A DNA stretch of 64,000 nucleotides, taken from positions 186,001-250,000 of the forward strand of contig NZ_CP014163.1 in assembly GCF_001543245.1 (NCBI RefSeq), written 5' to 3'. Source of the DNA: Aerococcus urinaehominis. GTDB lineage: Bacteria; Bacillota; Bacilli; Lactobacillales; Aerococcaceae. Of this stretch, positions 1 through 8,450 are shown in pieces; within the stretch, counting starts at the first letter, position 1; each line of letters opens with the position of its first letter. A program made the position numbers and the translations under genes. The notes beneath the pieces were generated by a model. The model saw only the letters and a list, made by a program, of their open reading frames with translations. It had not been told where the DNA came from and did no database searches.

Positions 1-404
1 ATACCGGTCATCAAATAAACCACAATGACTTCCAGTATGCCGTGGACCAAGTTGACTAAGCTTGAAAATATTACCCGCTGACTAGTTTTACCTAAAAAGC
101 TAGATTGGTATCGCAGATAATAAGCTGCCAGAGCTCCGTATATCACATGAGTTAACGACCGACCAACAATCACCAATGGAAAGCCTGCAAATAAGAAACC
201 CAAGGCTGTCCCAAGACCAACTGTTACGGCCGCAGCCGGTCCCATATAAATAGCCATATCGACAGGAACGTGGGAGGCTAGCGTATAAGAAGCTGGTCCA
301 ATGACTAGTTTCACAGGCATAATCATGGGGATCAAGATACCCAAAGCTAGTAAGAGTGCGGTCACGGTTAGGCGCTGAATTTTAATCCGATTTTCACGAT
401 TCAT
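1..404 (-). CDS. ECF transporter S component, NiaX-like (3' end outside window)
   Basis: This is the first 134 codons of a hydrophobic integral membrane protein that runs off the window edge. It starts at ATG 404 after AGAAGGAGCAT. The N-terminus is basic (MNRENRIKIQR), then come hydrophobic helices with MPVKLVIGPASYTLASHVP and GFLFAGFPLVIVGR. This layout resembles the substrate-binding S subunits of ECF vitamin transporters, and the GPASYTLASHVP stretch recalls the niacin-type NiaX group. Such S subunits sit in the membrane and share a common EcfA/A'/T module encoded elsewhere. The substrate is inferred from resemblance only; another vitamin is possible. Confidence 0.6.
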   Translation of the reverse strand, partial: MNRENRIKIQRLTVTALLLALGILIPMIMPVKLVIGPASYTLASHVPVDMAIYMGPAAAVTVGLGTALGFLFAGFPLVIVGRSLTHVIYGALAAYYLRYQSSFLGKTSQRVIFSSLVNLVHGILEVIVVYLMTG

Positions 405-640
405 AATATGCTCCTTCTTAGCTTGCAGAAATTAATTAGTCTTATTCTAGCACATCTAGTTTTTAAAATCACTTATTTTCAAAATATAATATCCAGCTGG
501 TTTAAGTTATATAATATAACAATTTAAACCATTAATTATGTTTATTGTTATATTTTTTATAGACTAATTGACCAAAACTGTGACTTATGCTAGGATTTAG
601 AAGTAATTATACTTATAATTTATTATAGAAGGTGATTTTT

Positions 641-2056
641 ATGTTAGAAACATTAACAAAACTCATTAGTCCCCTTAATGATTTTCTCTACTACCCTGTC
701 CTCATCATCCTTTTGATCGGTCTCGGTCTCTATTTTACCGTCCGCACCGGCTTGATTCAGATCACCCAATTCAAGGATGCGGTCAGTGTCATTACTGAGA
801 AACCAGCGGAAGATGATGCGGTTTCTTCCTTCCAGGCCCTAATGGTTTCCACAGCTTCCCGGGTAGGTACTGGTAATATTGTCGGTGTATCAACAGCTAT
901 CTGTTTAGGTGGCTACGGGGCTGTCTTTTGGATGTGGCTGGTAGCTATCATTGGTGGCGCTTCTGCTTTTATTGAGTCCACTCTCGCCCAAATCTACAAG
1001 AAAAAAGGCCGCTTTGGTGAATCATACGGAGGCCCGGCCTATTATATTGAACAAGCGCTTGGTCAACGCTGGTTGGGTATTATTTTTGCCATATGTCTTA
1101 TTCTCACCTATGCTGTTGGTTTCAATATGCTGGCTGCCTATAACCTACAAGATTCTTTCCGCATCTATAGCTTCTATAACAGTCAAATTTCGCCTTATCT
1201 AATTGGCGGCATCTTAGCCTTAGTGACTTGCTATTGTATCTTAGGTGGTGGTCAACGCATCATCAAGGTAACCTCCTTCCTGGTTCCTTTTATGGGGCTG
1301 ATTTATGTTGGTGTTGCCCTAGTGATGATTGTCCTTAACCTGGACTATCTACCAACCATCTTTAAGTTAATTTTCGCAGATGCCTTTAATTTTAAAGCTA
1401 TTTTCTCTGGTATTGCCGGTTCCAGCATGATGTACGGTATTAAGCGTGGTCTTTATTCAAACGAAGCTGGGATTGGATCAGCTCCTAATGCGGCTGCCTC
1501 TGCTCAAGTTTCACATCCGGTTAAGCAAGGTTTAGTCCAAATGATTTCAGTCTTTATTGATACACTTTTAATTTGTACCGCTACAGCCTTTATGTGCCTA
1601 GCTTCTGGAATTGCCCCTAACCCAGATTTATCTGGTGCCCCTTATGTCCAAGAAGCCTTAGCTTCAGCTTTCGGACCAATTGGACCCTACTTTGTTACCC
1701 TTGCCCTGGTCTTATTTGCCTTCACTACCTTAATTGGTAACCTTTACTATGTTGATAACAACCTAGCCTATATTTTTGGCACTACTCCTGGACGTCGCTT
1801 TATGATTGGTTATCGGCTACTAGCAGGACTAGTCATTTTCTTAGGTGCCCTCCAAGAAGCAGATTTTGCTTGGTTAGCAGCTGACTTTATGATGGCTTTA
1901 ATGGCTTTGATTAACCTGCCAACCATCTTGATTCTCAGCAAGACCGCTATAAATGCCCTAGCAGACTATAAAGCGCAAAGAAAAGCCGGCAAAGATCCTG
2001 TTTTCAGAGCTAAAGCCATTGGGCTTGACCCAGAAAAATTAGACTACTGGCATTAA
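641..2056 (+). CDS. Sodium:alanine symporter, AGCS family
   Basis: A 471-residue polytopic membrane protein of usual AGCS length, importing alanine or glycine with Na+. Family hallmarks are RVGTGNIVGVS (about residue 74), the GGPAYYIEQALG segment, and SNEAGIGSAPNAAASA (about residue 272), which belongs to the conserved substrate/sodium region. I chose ATG 641 rather than the in-frame GTG at 632, because AGAAGG at 627-632 is then well spaced and the GTG lies inside that ribosome site. It is a single gene, divergent from the ECF component and closed by the terminator at 2071-2104. Confidence 0.92.
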   Translation: MLETLTKLISPLNDFLYYPVLIILLIGLGLYFTVRTGLIQITQFKDAVSVITEKPAEDDAVSSFQALMVSTASRVGTGNIVGVSTAICLGGYGAVFWMWLVAIIGGASAFIESTLAQIYKKKGRFGESYGGPAYYIEQALGQRWLGIIFAICLILTYAVGFNMLAAYNLQDSFRIYSFYNSQISPYLIGGILALVTCYCILGGGQRIIKVTSFLVPFMGLIYVGVALVMIVLNLDYLPTIFKLIFADAFNFKAIFSGIAGSSMMYGIKRGLYSNEAGIGSAPNAAASAQVSHPVKQGLVQMISVFIDTLLICTATAFMCLASGIAPNPDLSGAPYVQEALASAFGPIGPYFVTLALVLFAFTTLIGNLYYVDNNLAYIFGTTPGRRFMIGYRLLAGLVIFLGALQEADFAWLAADFMMALMALINLPTILILSKTAINALADYKAQRKAGKDPVFRAKAIGLDPEKLDYWH

Positions 2057-2070
2057 ATATTTTCTCAAAA

Positions 2071-2104
2071 AAAACGCCCAGCTCAAAGCTGAGGCGATTT
2101 TTTT
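2071..2104. terminator. Bidirectional intrinsic terminator
   Basis: A CGCC-CAGCT / AGCTG-A-GGCG stem is flanked by A8 on the left and T7 on the right, so it can stop both the symporter and the convergent esterase transcript. Confidence 0.85.
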
Positions 2105-2852
2105 AATCATCCCATAAATAGGACATATAGATTGGATTTTGCCGACGCCAAGTATTTTCGTTATGCCAGCCATTACTTTGCACGTAGTAAGTGGCTGCTA
2201 ATCCCTGGTCTTCAAGGGCTTGACAAAAGGCTTGGGCTAAAGCTTGACCGTCAGGATAACGGGCTAATTCGCGTTTACCATAAGAAAAAAAGGCGCGTGA
2301 GTCAGGATTCAAATCCTGGTCAGCCAGTAAGTTGGCTAGGTAATCGGCACACAGGCCTAAAGATGGTGATAAAATAGCTGCTTTAGAAAAATAGTCATTA
2401 AAGGCAAGCAAGGCGTAAAAAGATACCAAGCCGCCCATCGAAGATCCACCAATACCTGTCGACTCCCTGAAGGGCTGGGTGCGATATTTATGGTCAATCA
2501 TGGGCTTGAGGTCTGATACCAACCAGGTCAGAAAAGACTCAGCATAGCCATTGATATCTTCTCCACCAATCCCCCCTCCAGCCACATCACACGGGCAATA
2601 TTCATCTAGACGCCGGTCATGATCACATTCAACCCCTACAATTATCATTTGCCGGTCAGACTGGTCCATATAATGCTTAAGAGCCCAGGACCTGCCATAA
2701 GTGGCATCACGATGATAAAAGAGGTTATGACCGTCCATCATATACATAACTGGGTATGAACGCTCTGATAAATAATAATCATCTGGTAAGTAAATGTGCA
2801 GGGGCCGATGTTGGTCTCGGTATGGAAAATAATGAGTAAATTTTTCAATCAT
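2103..2852 (-). CDS. Putative alpha/beta-hydrolase esterase (esterase D/Fes-like)
   Basis: A 249-residue cytoplasmic protein with no signal peptide. It matches the PF00756 esterase group: YPVMYMMDGHNLF near residues 33-45 forms the oxyanion region, GGSSMGG around 135-141 holds the probable nucleophile Ser138, and NGWHNENTW near 227 carries the catalytic His. Relatives hydrolyse esters such as S-formylglutathione, acyl esters or ferric-siderophore trilactones; the substrate here cannot be told. It is monocistronic. No siderophore biosynthesis genes are adjacent, so a siderophore role is only a possibility. Confidence 0.8.
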   Translation of the reverse strand: MIEKFTHYFPYRDQHRPLHIYLPDDYYLSERSYPVMYMMDGHNLFYHRDATYGRSWALKHYMDQSDRQMIIVGVECDHDRRLDEYCPCDVAGGGIGGEDINGYAESFLTWLVSDLKPMIDHKYRTQPFRESTGIGGSSMGGLVSFYALLAFNDYFSKAAILSPSLGLCADYLANLLADQDLNPDSRAFFSYGKRELARYPDGQALAQAFCQALEDQGLAATYYVQSNGWHNENTWRRQNPIYMSYLWDD

Positions 2853-2929
2853 AACTATGTTTAAGCCTCACTTTTACTAGATTTCAGGCTTATTATACCC
2901 TATTTAAGCCCCTGCCTTAAGTAAACTGA

Positions 2930-3469
2930 TTAACTAAATTGTTTTCTTAAGCGATCACCAATAAAACCAGCTACTAGTACCTTAAGCAGATCACCAGGAA
3001 TAAATGGTAGTAAACCAGCTGTTAAAACGCCAGTTAAACCCAAATCTACCCCTTGCTGAGTTTTTAAAATCAAGTACATATAGGGCAAACCAATGGCGTA
3101 AGTAACGACTACATTAATAGCTAAAGAGATAAAAATGGCCGACTTTTTAACTGGATTAGCCTGGCGGCTAAGATAAAGGGCCTGTAAGCAAGCAGCTGGG
3201 ATAAAAGCGATGATAAAACCAAAAGCTGGCCCCATTACTGAAGAAAGACCGCCAGAATAGTTAGCAAATACAGGAATACCTACCAGTCCTAAGACCAAGT
3301 ATCCTACTGTCACAAACAAGGTATTTTTGGGCGTTAATAAGATACCAATTAACATCACCGCTAAGGTTTGCAGGGTAATAGGCACCGGTTGGATGGGAAT
3401 GCTTAGCTGGGAGCAAACCGCTAATAAGGCGATCATCAGGGCGTTACGGGTTAAGTCATTAATTTTCAT
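2930..3469 (-). CDS. bioY: Biotin ECF transporter S component BioY
   Basis: A 179-residue membrane protein typical of BioY, the biotin-binding S subunit of an ECF transporter. It shows SIPIQPVPITLQTLAVMLIG near the N-terminus, YLVLGLVGIPVFANYSGG, and a GFIIAF helix followed by GLLPFIPGDLLKVLVA near the C-terminus, all BioY signatures. ATG follows GGAGAAAAAAT. It stands alone, so it probably relies on the shared Ecf energizing module. A BirA-like inverted repeat lies just upstream (3484-3516), suggesting biotin-dependent repression. Confidence 0.93.
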   Translation of the reverse strand: MKINDLTRNALMIALLAVCSQLSIPIQPVPITLQTLAVMLIGILLTPKNTLFVTVGYLVLGLVGIPVFANYSGGLSSVMGPAFGFIIAFIPAACLQALYLSRQANPVKKSAIFISLAINVVVTYAIGLPYMYLILKTQQGVDLGLTGVLTAGLLPFIPGDLLKVLVAGFIGDRLRKQFS

Positions 3470-3483
3470 ATTTTTTCTCCTCT

Positions 3484-3516
3484 ATTGTCACCCAAATATT
3501 TTTATAAGGTGACTAT
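3484..3516 (-). promoter_or_regulatory. BirA-like operator upstream of bioY
   Basis: ATTGTCACC and GGTGACTAT form an inverted repeat around a 15-bp AT-rich spacer, directly before the bioY ribosome site. Biotin repressor sites in Firmicutes have this form (about 8-9 bp arms, 14-16 bp spacer). A related but weaker copy, TTGGTCAAC-N-GGTGACAG, lies at about 3545-3576. The repressor gene is not in the window. Confidence 0.6.
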
Positions 3517-3629
3517 ACTTTTTATTTTAAAGCTAGTTAGGAAATTGGTCAACTTATTTTTATTTTTAGGTGACAGTATCTACCTACACCAACTAAATCT
3601 AATATCTAGCAAGCTTCTTGTTTAACTAA

Positions 3630-3658
3630 AATAAAAAGCCCAGTGCACGACTGGACTT
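3630..3658 (-). terminator. Intrinsic terminator of the ATP-grasp gene
   Basis: Reading the minus strand, AGTCCAG-loop-CTGGGCT is followed by TTTTTATTTT. Confidence 0.8.
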
Positions 3659-3667
3659 AATCATTGC

Positions 3668-4839
3668 TTATTCATAAGAGAATTCTGCTAGGATATAATG
3701 CATAATTTCTTCTTGTGATGCCATATCATCAGTAACGACGATATAGCCGACATTACCCATTACTTGGGCAAAGACTTCTGGTTGGTAAATAACCTCTTTC
3801 ACAAAGTGACCGTAACGAGCTAAGATATCTTCCTGGCTATGGCAGTAGTTTCGGCCATACTTACGCGAAATATAAGCTGCATTATGTTTAGGCCGTGGAG
3901 AGTAATTTAGTCCGCCTTTGGTCACTAGGTCAGCATAGGCCGCAAAGATATCCATATCATAAGCATAATTAACCAAATCTAAAGACGGGCCACCAGCTGG
4001 TCGACAGTTGATTTCTAAAGCTATATAAGACCCGTCTGCCAAGTGGAAAAATTCGCAATGGAAGAAGCGTTCTGGAATATTAAAAGCCTCAACCAGACGT
4101 GTCCCCAATTCGGCTAAGTCTGGATCAACGTGGTTAGGGACATAATAGACATTATCGCGGTCATTCACCACTAAGTCTAAGGCCGTTTCCATATAGTTTA
4201 GTGAAGAATAAAAGGCGACCTTACCCTGACCGTTTGTAATACCGTCAAAGGTGACAATTTTTCCATCAACAAAAGCTTCCATCATATAATCAATATCTTG
4301 TTTTTCATGTAGGAAGCGGTCCATATCCTCATTATTGTTAATCTTCCAAGTATCAGAGGCGCCCACACCTAGATCCGGCTTAACAATCACAGGATAACCC
4401 AGTTCTTCGACCAAATCCCAAGCTTCCTCAGCTTGAGCAAATACCCTCCCCTTAGTGCAAGGGATATCATTTGCTAAGAAGACCTGCTTCATACCAGATT
4501 TAAACTTAATCCGGTCCATCTCATCAGCCTTAAGACCAAAGACATTGAAGTCAGTCCGCAACTTCGCATCAAGTTCTAACCAATACTCTTCGTGAGACTC
4601 CACCCGATCGATGCGTCCATACTGAGAAGCAATATAGGCTAATCCGCGATATACTTGATCATAATTATGTAATCGTCTACCTCATAGTAGATGCTGAGCA
4701 AGTATTTCAGCTCCTCAGGCAAACGATCGTAGGGTTCCTGGCCAATTCCAGTTACAGTTACACCCTTTTTACGCAATTCCACCACAAAAGGAATAAAATT
4801 TTGGGGGAAATGCGGCGCAATATAAACATAATTCATCAT
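3668..4839 (-). pseudogene. ATP-grasp domain protein, frameshifted
   Basis: Two frames together spell one ATP-grasp protein of about 390 residues. The N-terminal part starts at the ATG pair 4839/4836 after GGAGGGACCC, begins MNYVYIAPHFPQNF (pre-ATP-grasp fold), and stops at 4639. The larger frame (stop at 3668) holds the ATP-binding core: GYPVIVKPDLGVGASDTW, FVDGKIVTFDGI and HCEFFHLADGSYIALEINCRPAGG with its metal-binding Glu/Asn. Between them the sequence keeps coding in a shifted frame (YRGLAYIASQYGRID). A single lost base near 4669-4671, for example GATTTACAT reduced to GATTACAT, explains the break. The family makes carboxylate-amine or carboxylate-thiol bonds; the substrate is unknown. 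It is either a decayed gene or a sequencing indel. Confidence 0.8.
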
Positions 4840-5033
4840 GGGTCCCTCCACTTCTAATGATTTAATAAACTTAATCATATTATAGCAAAGATTGTCACCA
4901 TAGCAGGATATTTTTAAATTTTTTATTAAGAAATACTAATTTTTGATGCCAACTAGCTCATTTTTATTCCTTTAGAAGCACAATCTCTACACCACAGGCT
5001 AGCTTGACTTGCTAATTAAGAGGGCGACTAAGC

Positions 5034-5073
5034 AAAAAGACTAAAAGCCAGATATGCGGCCTTTAGTCTTTAA
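5034..5073 (-). terminator. Intrinsic terminator of hpt
   Basis: AAGACTAAAGGCC and GGCTTTTAGTCTT pair around a short loop, followed by TTTTT on the minus strand. Confidence 0.75.
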
Positions 5074-5092
5074 ATATTTTTTCTAAATAATT

Positions 5093-5638
5093 TTAGTCCC
5101 GATCCATGTAAACAGACTCTTTGAGCACAGCGATTTGCGGATAGTTACGCAGAGCACCTTCGTAATCCAGCCCGTAGCCAACAACAAATTTATCAGGAAT
5201 TTCAAAACCAATCCAGTCAGCCTGGAAATCTTGGCTACGACGAGCCGGTTTATCCAATAGAGAAACCGTCTTAATTGAAGCTGCCTGGCGTGATTGTAGT
5301 AAATCATAGAGATAGGTCAGTGTCCGACCTGTGTCAACAATATCCTCCACAAAAATGACGTGGCGACCTTTTACCGGTTCTGATAGGTCTTTAATAATTT
5401 TTACTTCACCACTAGACTCGAAACCATCCCCATAGCTAGAGACATCCATAAAATCTAAATCTAAAATAATGTCCATTTGCTTAACCAGGTCTGCCATAAA
5501 AGGCATACCGCCTTTTAAAACACAAACCATCAAGGGTCTTTTGTCTTGGTACTCAGCAGCAATTTCTGCCGCCAATTCTTTGATCCGGGCTTGGATTTGG
5601 TCTTCACTAACCAAAATTTCGGCCATTAGTTCATCCAT
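5093..5638 (-). CDS. hpt: Hypoxanthine phosphoribosyltransferase
   Basis: A 181-residue cytoplasmic purine salvage enzyme that joins hypoxanthine (and usually guanine) to PRPP, giving IMP or GMP. The PRPP-binding loop VEDIVDTGRTLTYL lies at about residues 97-110. LKGGMPFMADL (about 41-51) and the C-terminal DKFVVGYGLDYEGALRN stretch are standard for the family. ATG follows AGGAGCGATGAC. In many Firmicutes hpt sits between tilS and ftsH; here it stands alone with its own terminator. Confidence 0.95.
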   Translation of the reverse strand: MDELMAEILVSEDQIQARIKELAAEIAAEYQDKRPLMVCVLKGGMPFMADLVKQMDIILDLDFMDVSSYGDGFESSGEVKIIKDLSEPVKGRHVIFVEDIVDTGRTLTYLYDLLQSRQAASIKTVSLLDKPARRSQDFQADWIGFEIPDKFVVGYGLDYEGALRNYPQIAVLKESVYMDRD

Positions 5639-5757
5639 GTCATCGCTCCTAATTTTTTTATTATAGGTCTATTATACTTGCTTAAATTCAGACTGCAAGC
5701 TAAAATACCGAATTATTTCAACTAAATAAAATGAAATCGTTCGATTTATCTAATTTT

Positions 5758-6261
5758 TTATTCCTCGTCAGCTTCTTCAGCATCTTCTTGATCCATTAAA
5801 TTATCAATAGCAATTGCGATACCAACTAAAACCTGTTCAAAATCAGTATTTTCAACCGTTACTACATAAGAGTCCCCGATTGAAATCATCTTTTTACCGA
5901 TGCTGCCGATTAAATCACCATCCTGGTAAATTTTGAATTTATAATCAATCAGATTCCCCTTTACCTGCAGTTTAAAGTCATCCGAAGTCACCTTAAGCTT
6001 ACGCTTCATAAATGATAATTGGCTACGTACCTTAATAGTTTCACCACTAGTAAATTCAATCTCATAAGTTGGGAATAAACGAATAATTTTACGAGTAACC
6101 GTGAAAATCGGCTCTTTATTAGCATCATTAACATGAATCTTGTCGCCAATTAAACGGAGGTCCTGGTCAACCTGGTAGGCCTTATTACCGTCCTGGTCCT
6201 TGATCCAGTATTTATCAGTAATTTGAAAAATTTTTTGGCGAAAAGTTAATTTTCTAGTCAT
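5758..6261 (-). CDS. LURP-one-related (LOR/YxjI-like) protein
   Basis: A 167-residue protein of beta-rich composition. It matches the LURP-one-related (tubby-like beta-barrel) family: an N-terminal FRQKIFQITDKYWIKDQDGN, alternating strands with GDKIHVND, and IGSIGKKMISIGDSYVV. The C-terminus is very acidic (MDQEDAEEADEE). I prefer the second ATG (6261) because the first is only 3 nt from AAAGGAG. The bacterial function is unknown and the neighbours give no hint. Confidence 0.75.
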   Translation of the reverse strand: MTRKLTFRQKIFQITDKYWIKDQDGNKAYQVDQDLRLIGDKIHVNDANKEPIFTVTRKIIRLFPTYEIEFTSGETIKVRSQLSFMKRKLKVTSDDFKLQVKGNLIDYKFKIYQDGDLIGSIGKKMISIGDSYVVTVENTDFEQVLVGIAIAIDNLMDQEDAEEADEE

Positions 6262-6425
6262 CATAGACTCCTTTTAAACATATATTTATGTGATTCATTA
6301 GTGGATCTTTCAAGCTATCTACCCTTATTTTACCATAATCCGGTTAGCTATTAAAACCCGTCTGCCAGTTCCTTAAGTTGATTCAGCTTAATCGACTAGT
6401 CAAATGGCTTTGAAGCTATAACCAT

Positions 6426-6464
6426 TAAAAAAAGAGGTTGCGATTTACAGGGCAACCTCTTTTA
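6426..6464 (-). terminator. Intrinsic terminator of the acyltransferase operon
   Basis: AAAAGAGGTTGC and GCAACCTCTTTT pair around a short loop; the minus-strand copy ends in TTTTTT. Confidence 0.85.
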
Positions 6465-6492
6465 ACAACATTATACAATAAATCTGCAAGGA

Positions 6493-8439
6493 TTAGTTAA
6501 CTTCGGTAGCAAGCATTCCCAGCCACTGCTTAATGCCCTCTTCATTAAAGTGGACGCCATCTTCTCTTAACCAGGCTCCTGCTTCTGCCTGACCAGCAAA
6601 GTAGCCACCCCAATCGATTAAGTGGACATTATCTCGATTTTGACTGGCCTGGGTAAGCAATTGGTTAACTTGGCTAGCCCATGGCCTGGTCACATGCGTT
6701 GTAACCAGATAAATCTGCCGATCACTACCAATTGTATCTAATAAAGCGTCTAATTGGTCCTGACTAAAACCACCATTTGAACCCAAGAAGAAAACAACAT
6801 TAGCAGCTAACTCATTATTGGCAGCCATAGATTGGACGACTGGCAAAGCATAAGACACCTGCATGCCGACTTCAGCCTGAATATTAGCCTGAGGAAAGAC
6901 GGTGTAAATACCCGGCGCTGCGCCAACTGTTAGAGAGTCCCCAATAAATGAAATAGGTTGGTCTAAATGTTTAGCCGCGTCTTGTTTAGAAATATAGTCA
7001 TAGTAAGCTTGTTGGTCTTCCGGTAATTGAGACACATAGTCTTCAAAACTCTTGATTTCAGTAATACCAGCCCGGTTCTTTTCAGCAATGTAATTAATGT
7101 TTTTGGCATTTTCTGCTTCCCAGGCTTGGGCCTGGTCTGAGGTCGGTGCCGTAAAGATAACGAGTCCAGCCAGAGCCAAAGCCGATATTTTCCCAATTAA
7201 CGACCAATTTAGGGCTCTAAACTTAACCACCCAGGCATTTACAGAAGGTGCCTTAGATTCTAAACTCACCCGCCAATTACGATTTATCACGAAACCTTGG
7301 AAAAGGATAGCAATTACAGCCAGCGTGACTAATTGGATAATCACATTATTAGTGAAATTATTTTCCGTTGTGGTCTGGCTATAGAAAATAATAAAAATAG
7401 GATAGTAGAAAAGATAGGCCGCAAAGGTCTGTTGCCCCAACCAAACAAAAGGTTTAAAACGAAACACTTGGGCTAAGAAGCCTTGGCCATCTACCAGGCA
7501 CCAAATTAAAAGGGCAGTCACCATATCAAATAAGACCATCCCGCCATAATAAGTAAAACTAGCCTGGGCGGTCATCTTAGTTACCATTGCCAGTAAAGCC
7601 AAGCTACTAGCAATGATAACAAGGCTAGGTAACCAGCTGCTTAGCATTGACCCAGTTTTTTGACTGTCTTCTTCAGCATTTTTATTAACTACTTGCAGCA
7701 ATAACTCGGCTTGACTAGGTAATAAGGCTAATCCGGCCCCAATTAAGAAAGAGAAGGCCCGGGTATCTAGACCATAGTATACCCGAGAGGGATCTTGGCC
7801 AGGCTTGAAAATAATAGCCATCGCAATAATAGAAGCCAATGCCAATGCTAAGATAACCAGTAACCTTTTGCCTCGATTTTTTATGGTTCTTTGCAGCAAA
7901 GGATAAGCAATTTGCCAAATAACAACTAGTTGAGCATAAAGAGATAGATACCATAGGTGGGTAAAAATCGATGGACTCAGCGAATTAGCAAAATAAGACT
8001 GACCAGCGATAATTTGCTGAAAATTATTAACCAAAGCTAAACTCGCCAAGGCAGAATTACGAATATTTACTAGGAGGTCACTTCTAAATAAGTATATAAA
8101 TATCAGCGACGCCACCACCATTACTAACATGGGTAACCAGATTTTAAGTAACCGCTGGCCAATTTTACGCCACTGAATCAAGGCCTGGTCCGCTCGCTTA
8201 GCTGCTCGGCTTTCCTGGTTAACATCAAGATAGTTTTGGTCAATATCAGCTTGGTAAAGCTGGTGGTCTTCATTACGCCAATTAAGCTGGCGAGTAAGCA
8301 GAAAGCCTGACAAAATGAGAAAGACATTGACCCCTAAAAAGCCACCCGGCAAGGCGAATTCAAAATAATGGTAGCCTATAATAGCTATCATGGCGAATAA
8401 ACGTAAGCTATCTAAGGCTGGTAAAAAATGTTTTTTCAC
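6493..8439 (-). CDS. OatA-like acyltransferase (acyltransferase-3 plus SGNH domain)
   Basis: A 648-residue, two-part membrane protein. The N-terminal two thirds form the multi-helix acyltransferase-3 module (LDSLRLFAMIAIIGYHYF, then GGFLGVNVFLILSGFLLTRQL). The extracellular C-terminal SGNH domain has GDSLTVGA (about residue 499), FFLGSNGG and EDGVHFNEEG (about 626) with the Asp and His of the catalytic triad. OatA proteins of this layout O-acetylate peptidoglycan MurNAc and give lysozyme resistance; polymers such as teichoic acid are alternatives. It starts at GTG 8439 after AGAGGTAG, 11 nt downstream of the FAD-protein stop, so the two look co-transcribed. Confidence 0.85.
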   Translation of the reverse strand: MKKHFLPALDSLRLFAMIAIIGYHYFEFALPGGFLGVNVFLILSGFLLTRQLNWRNEDHQLYQADIDQNYLDVNQESRAAKRADQALIQWRKIGQRLLKIWLPMLVMVVASLIFIYLFRSDLLVNIRNSALASLALVNNFQQIIAGQSYFANSLSPSIFTHLWYLSLYAQLVVIWQIAYPLLQRTIKNRGKRLLVILALALASIIAMAIIFKPGQDPSRVYYGLDTRAFSFLIGAGLALLPSQAELLLQVVNKNAEEDSQKTGSMLSSWLPSLVIIASSLALLAMVTKMTAQASFTYYGGMVLFDMVTALLIWCLVDGQGFLAQVFRFKPFVWLGQQTFAAYLFYYPIFIIFYSQTTTENNFTNNVIIQLVTLAVIAILFQGFVINRNWRVSLESKAPSVNAWVVKFRALNWSLIGKISALALAGLVIFTAPTSDQAQAWEAENAKNINYIAEKNRAGITEIKSFEDYVSQLPEDQQAYYDYISKQDAAKHLDQPISFIGDSLTVGAAPGIYTVFPQANIQAEVGMQVSYALPVVQSMAANNELAANVVFFLGSNGGFSQDQLDALLDTIGSDRQIYLVTTHVTRPWASQVNQLLTQASQNRDNVHLIDWGGYFAGQAEAGAWLREDGVHFNEEGIKQWLGMLATEVN

Positions 8440-8450
8440 ATAACTACCTC

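Noticed and set aside
5725-5750. cre-like site ATGAAATCGTTCGATTT upstream of hpt
   Set aside because: The 3' part does not match the cre consensus (no final CA), and its position after the LURP-like gene gives no support.
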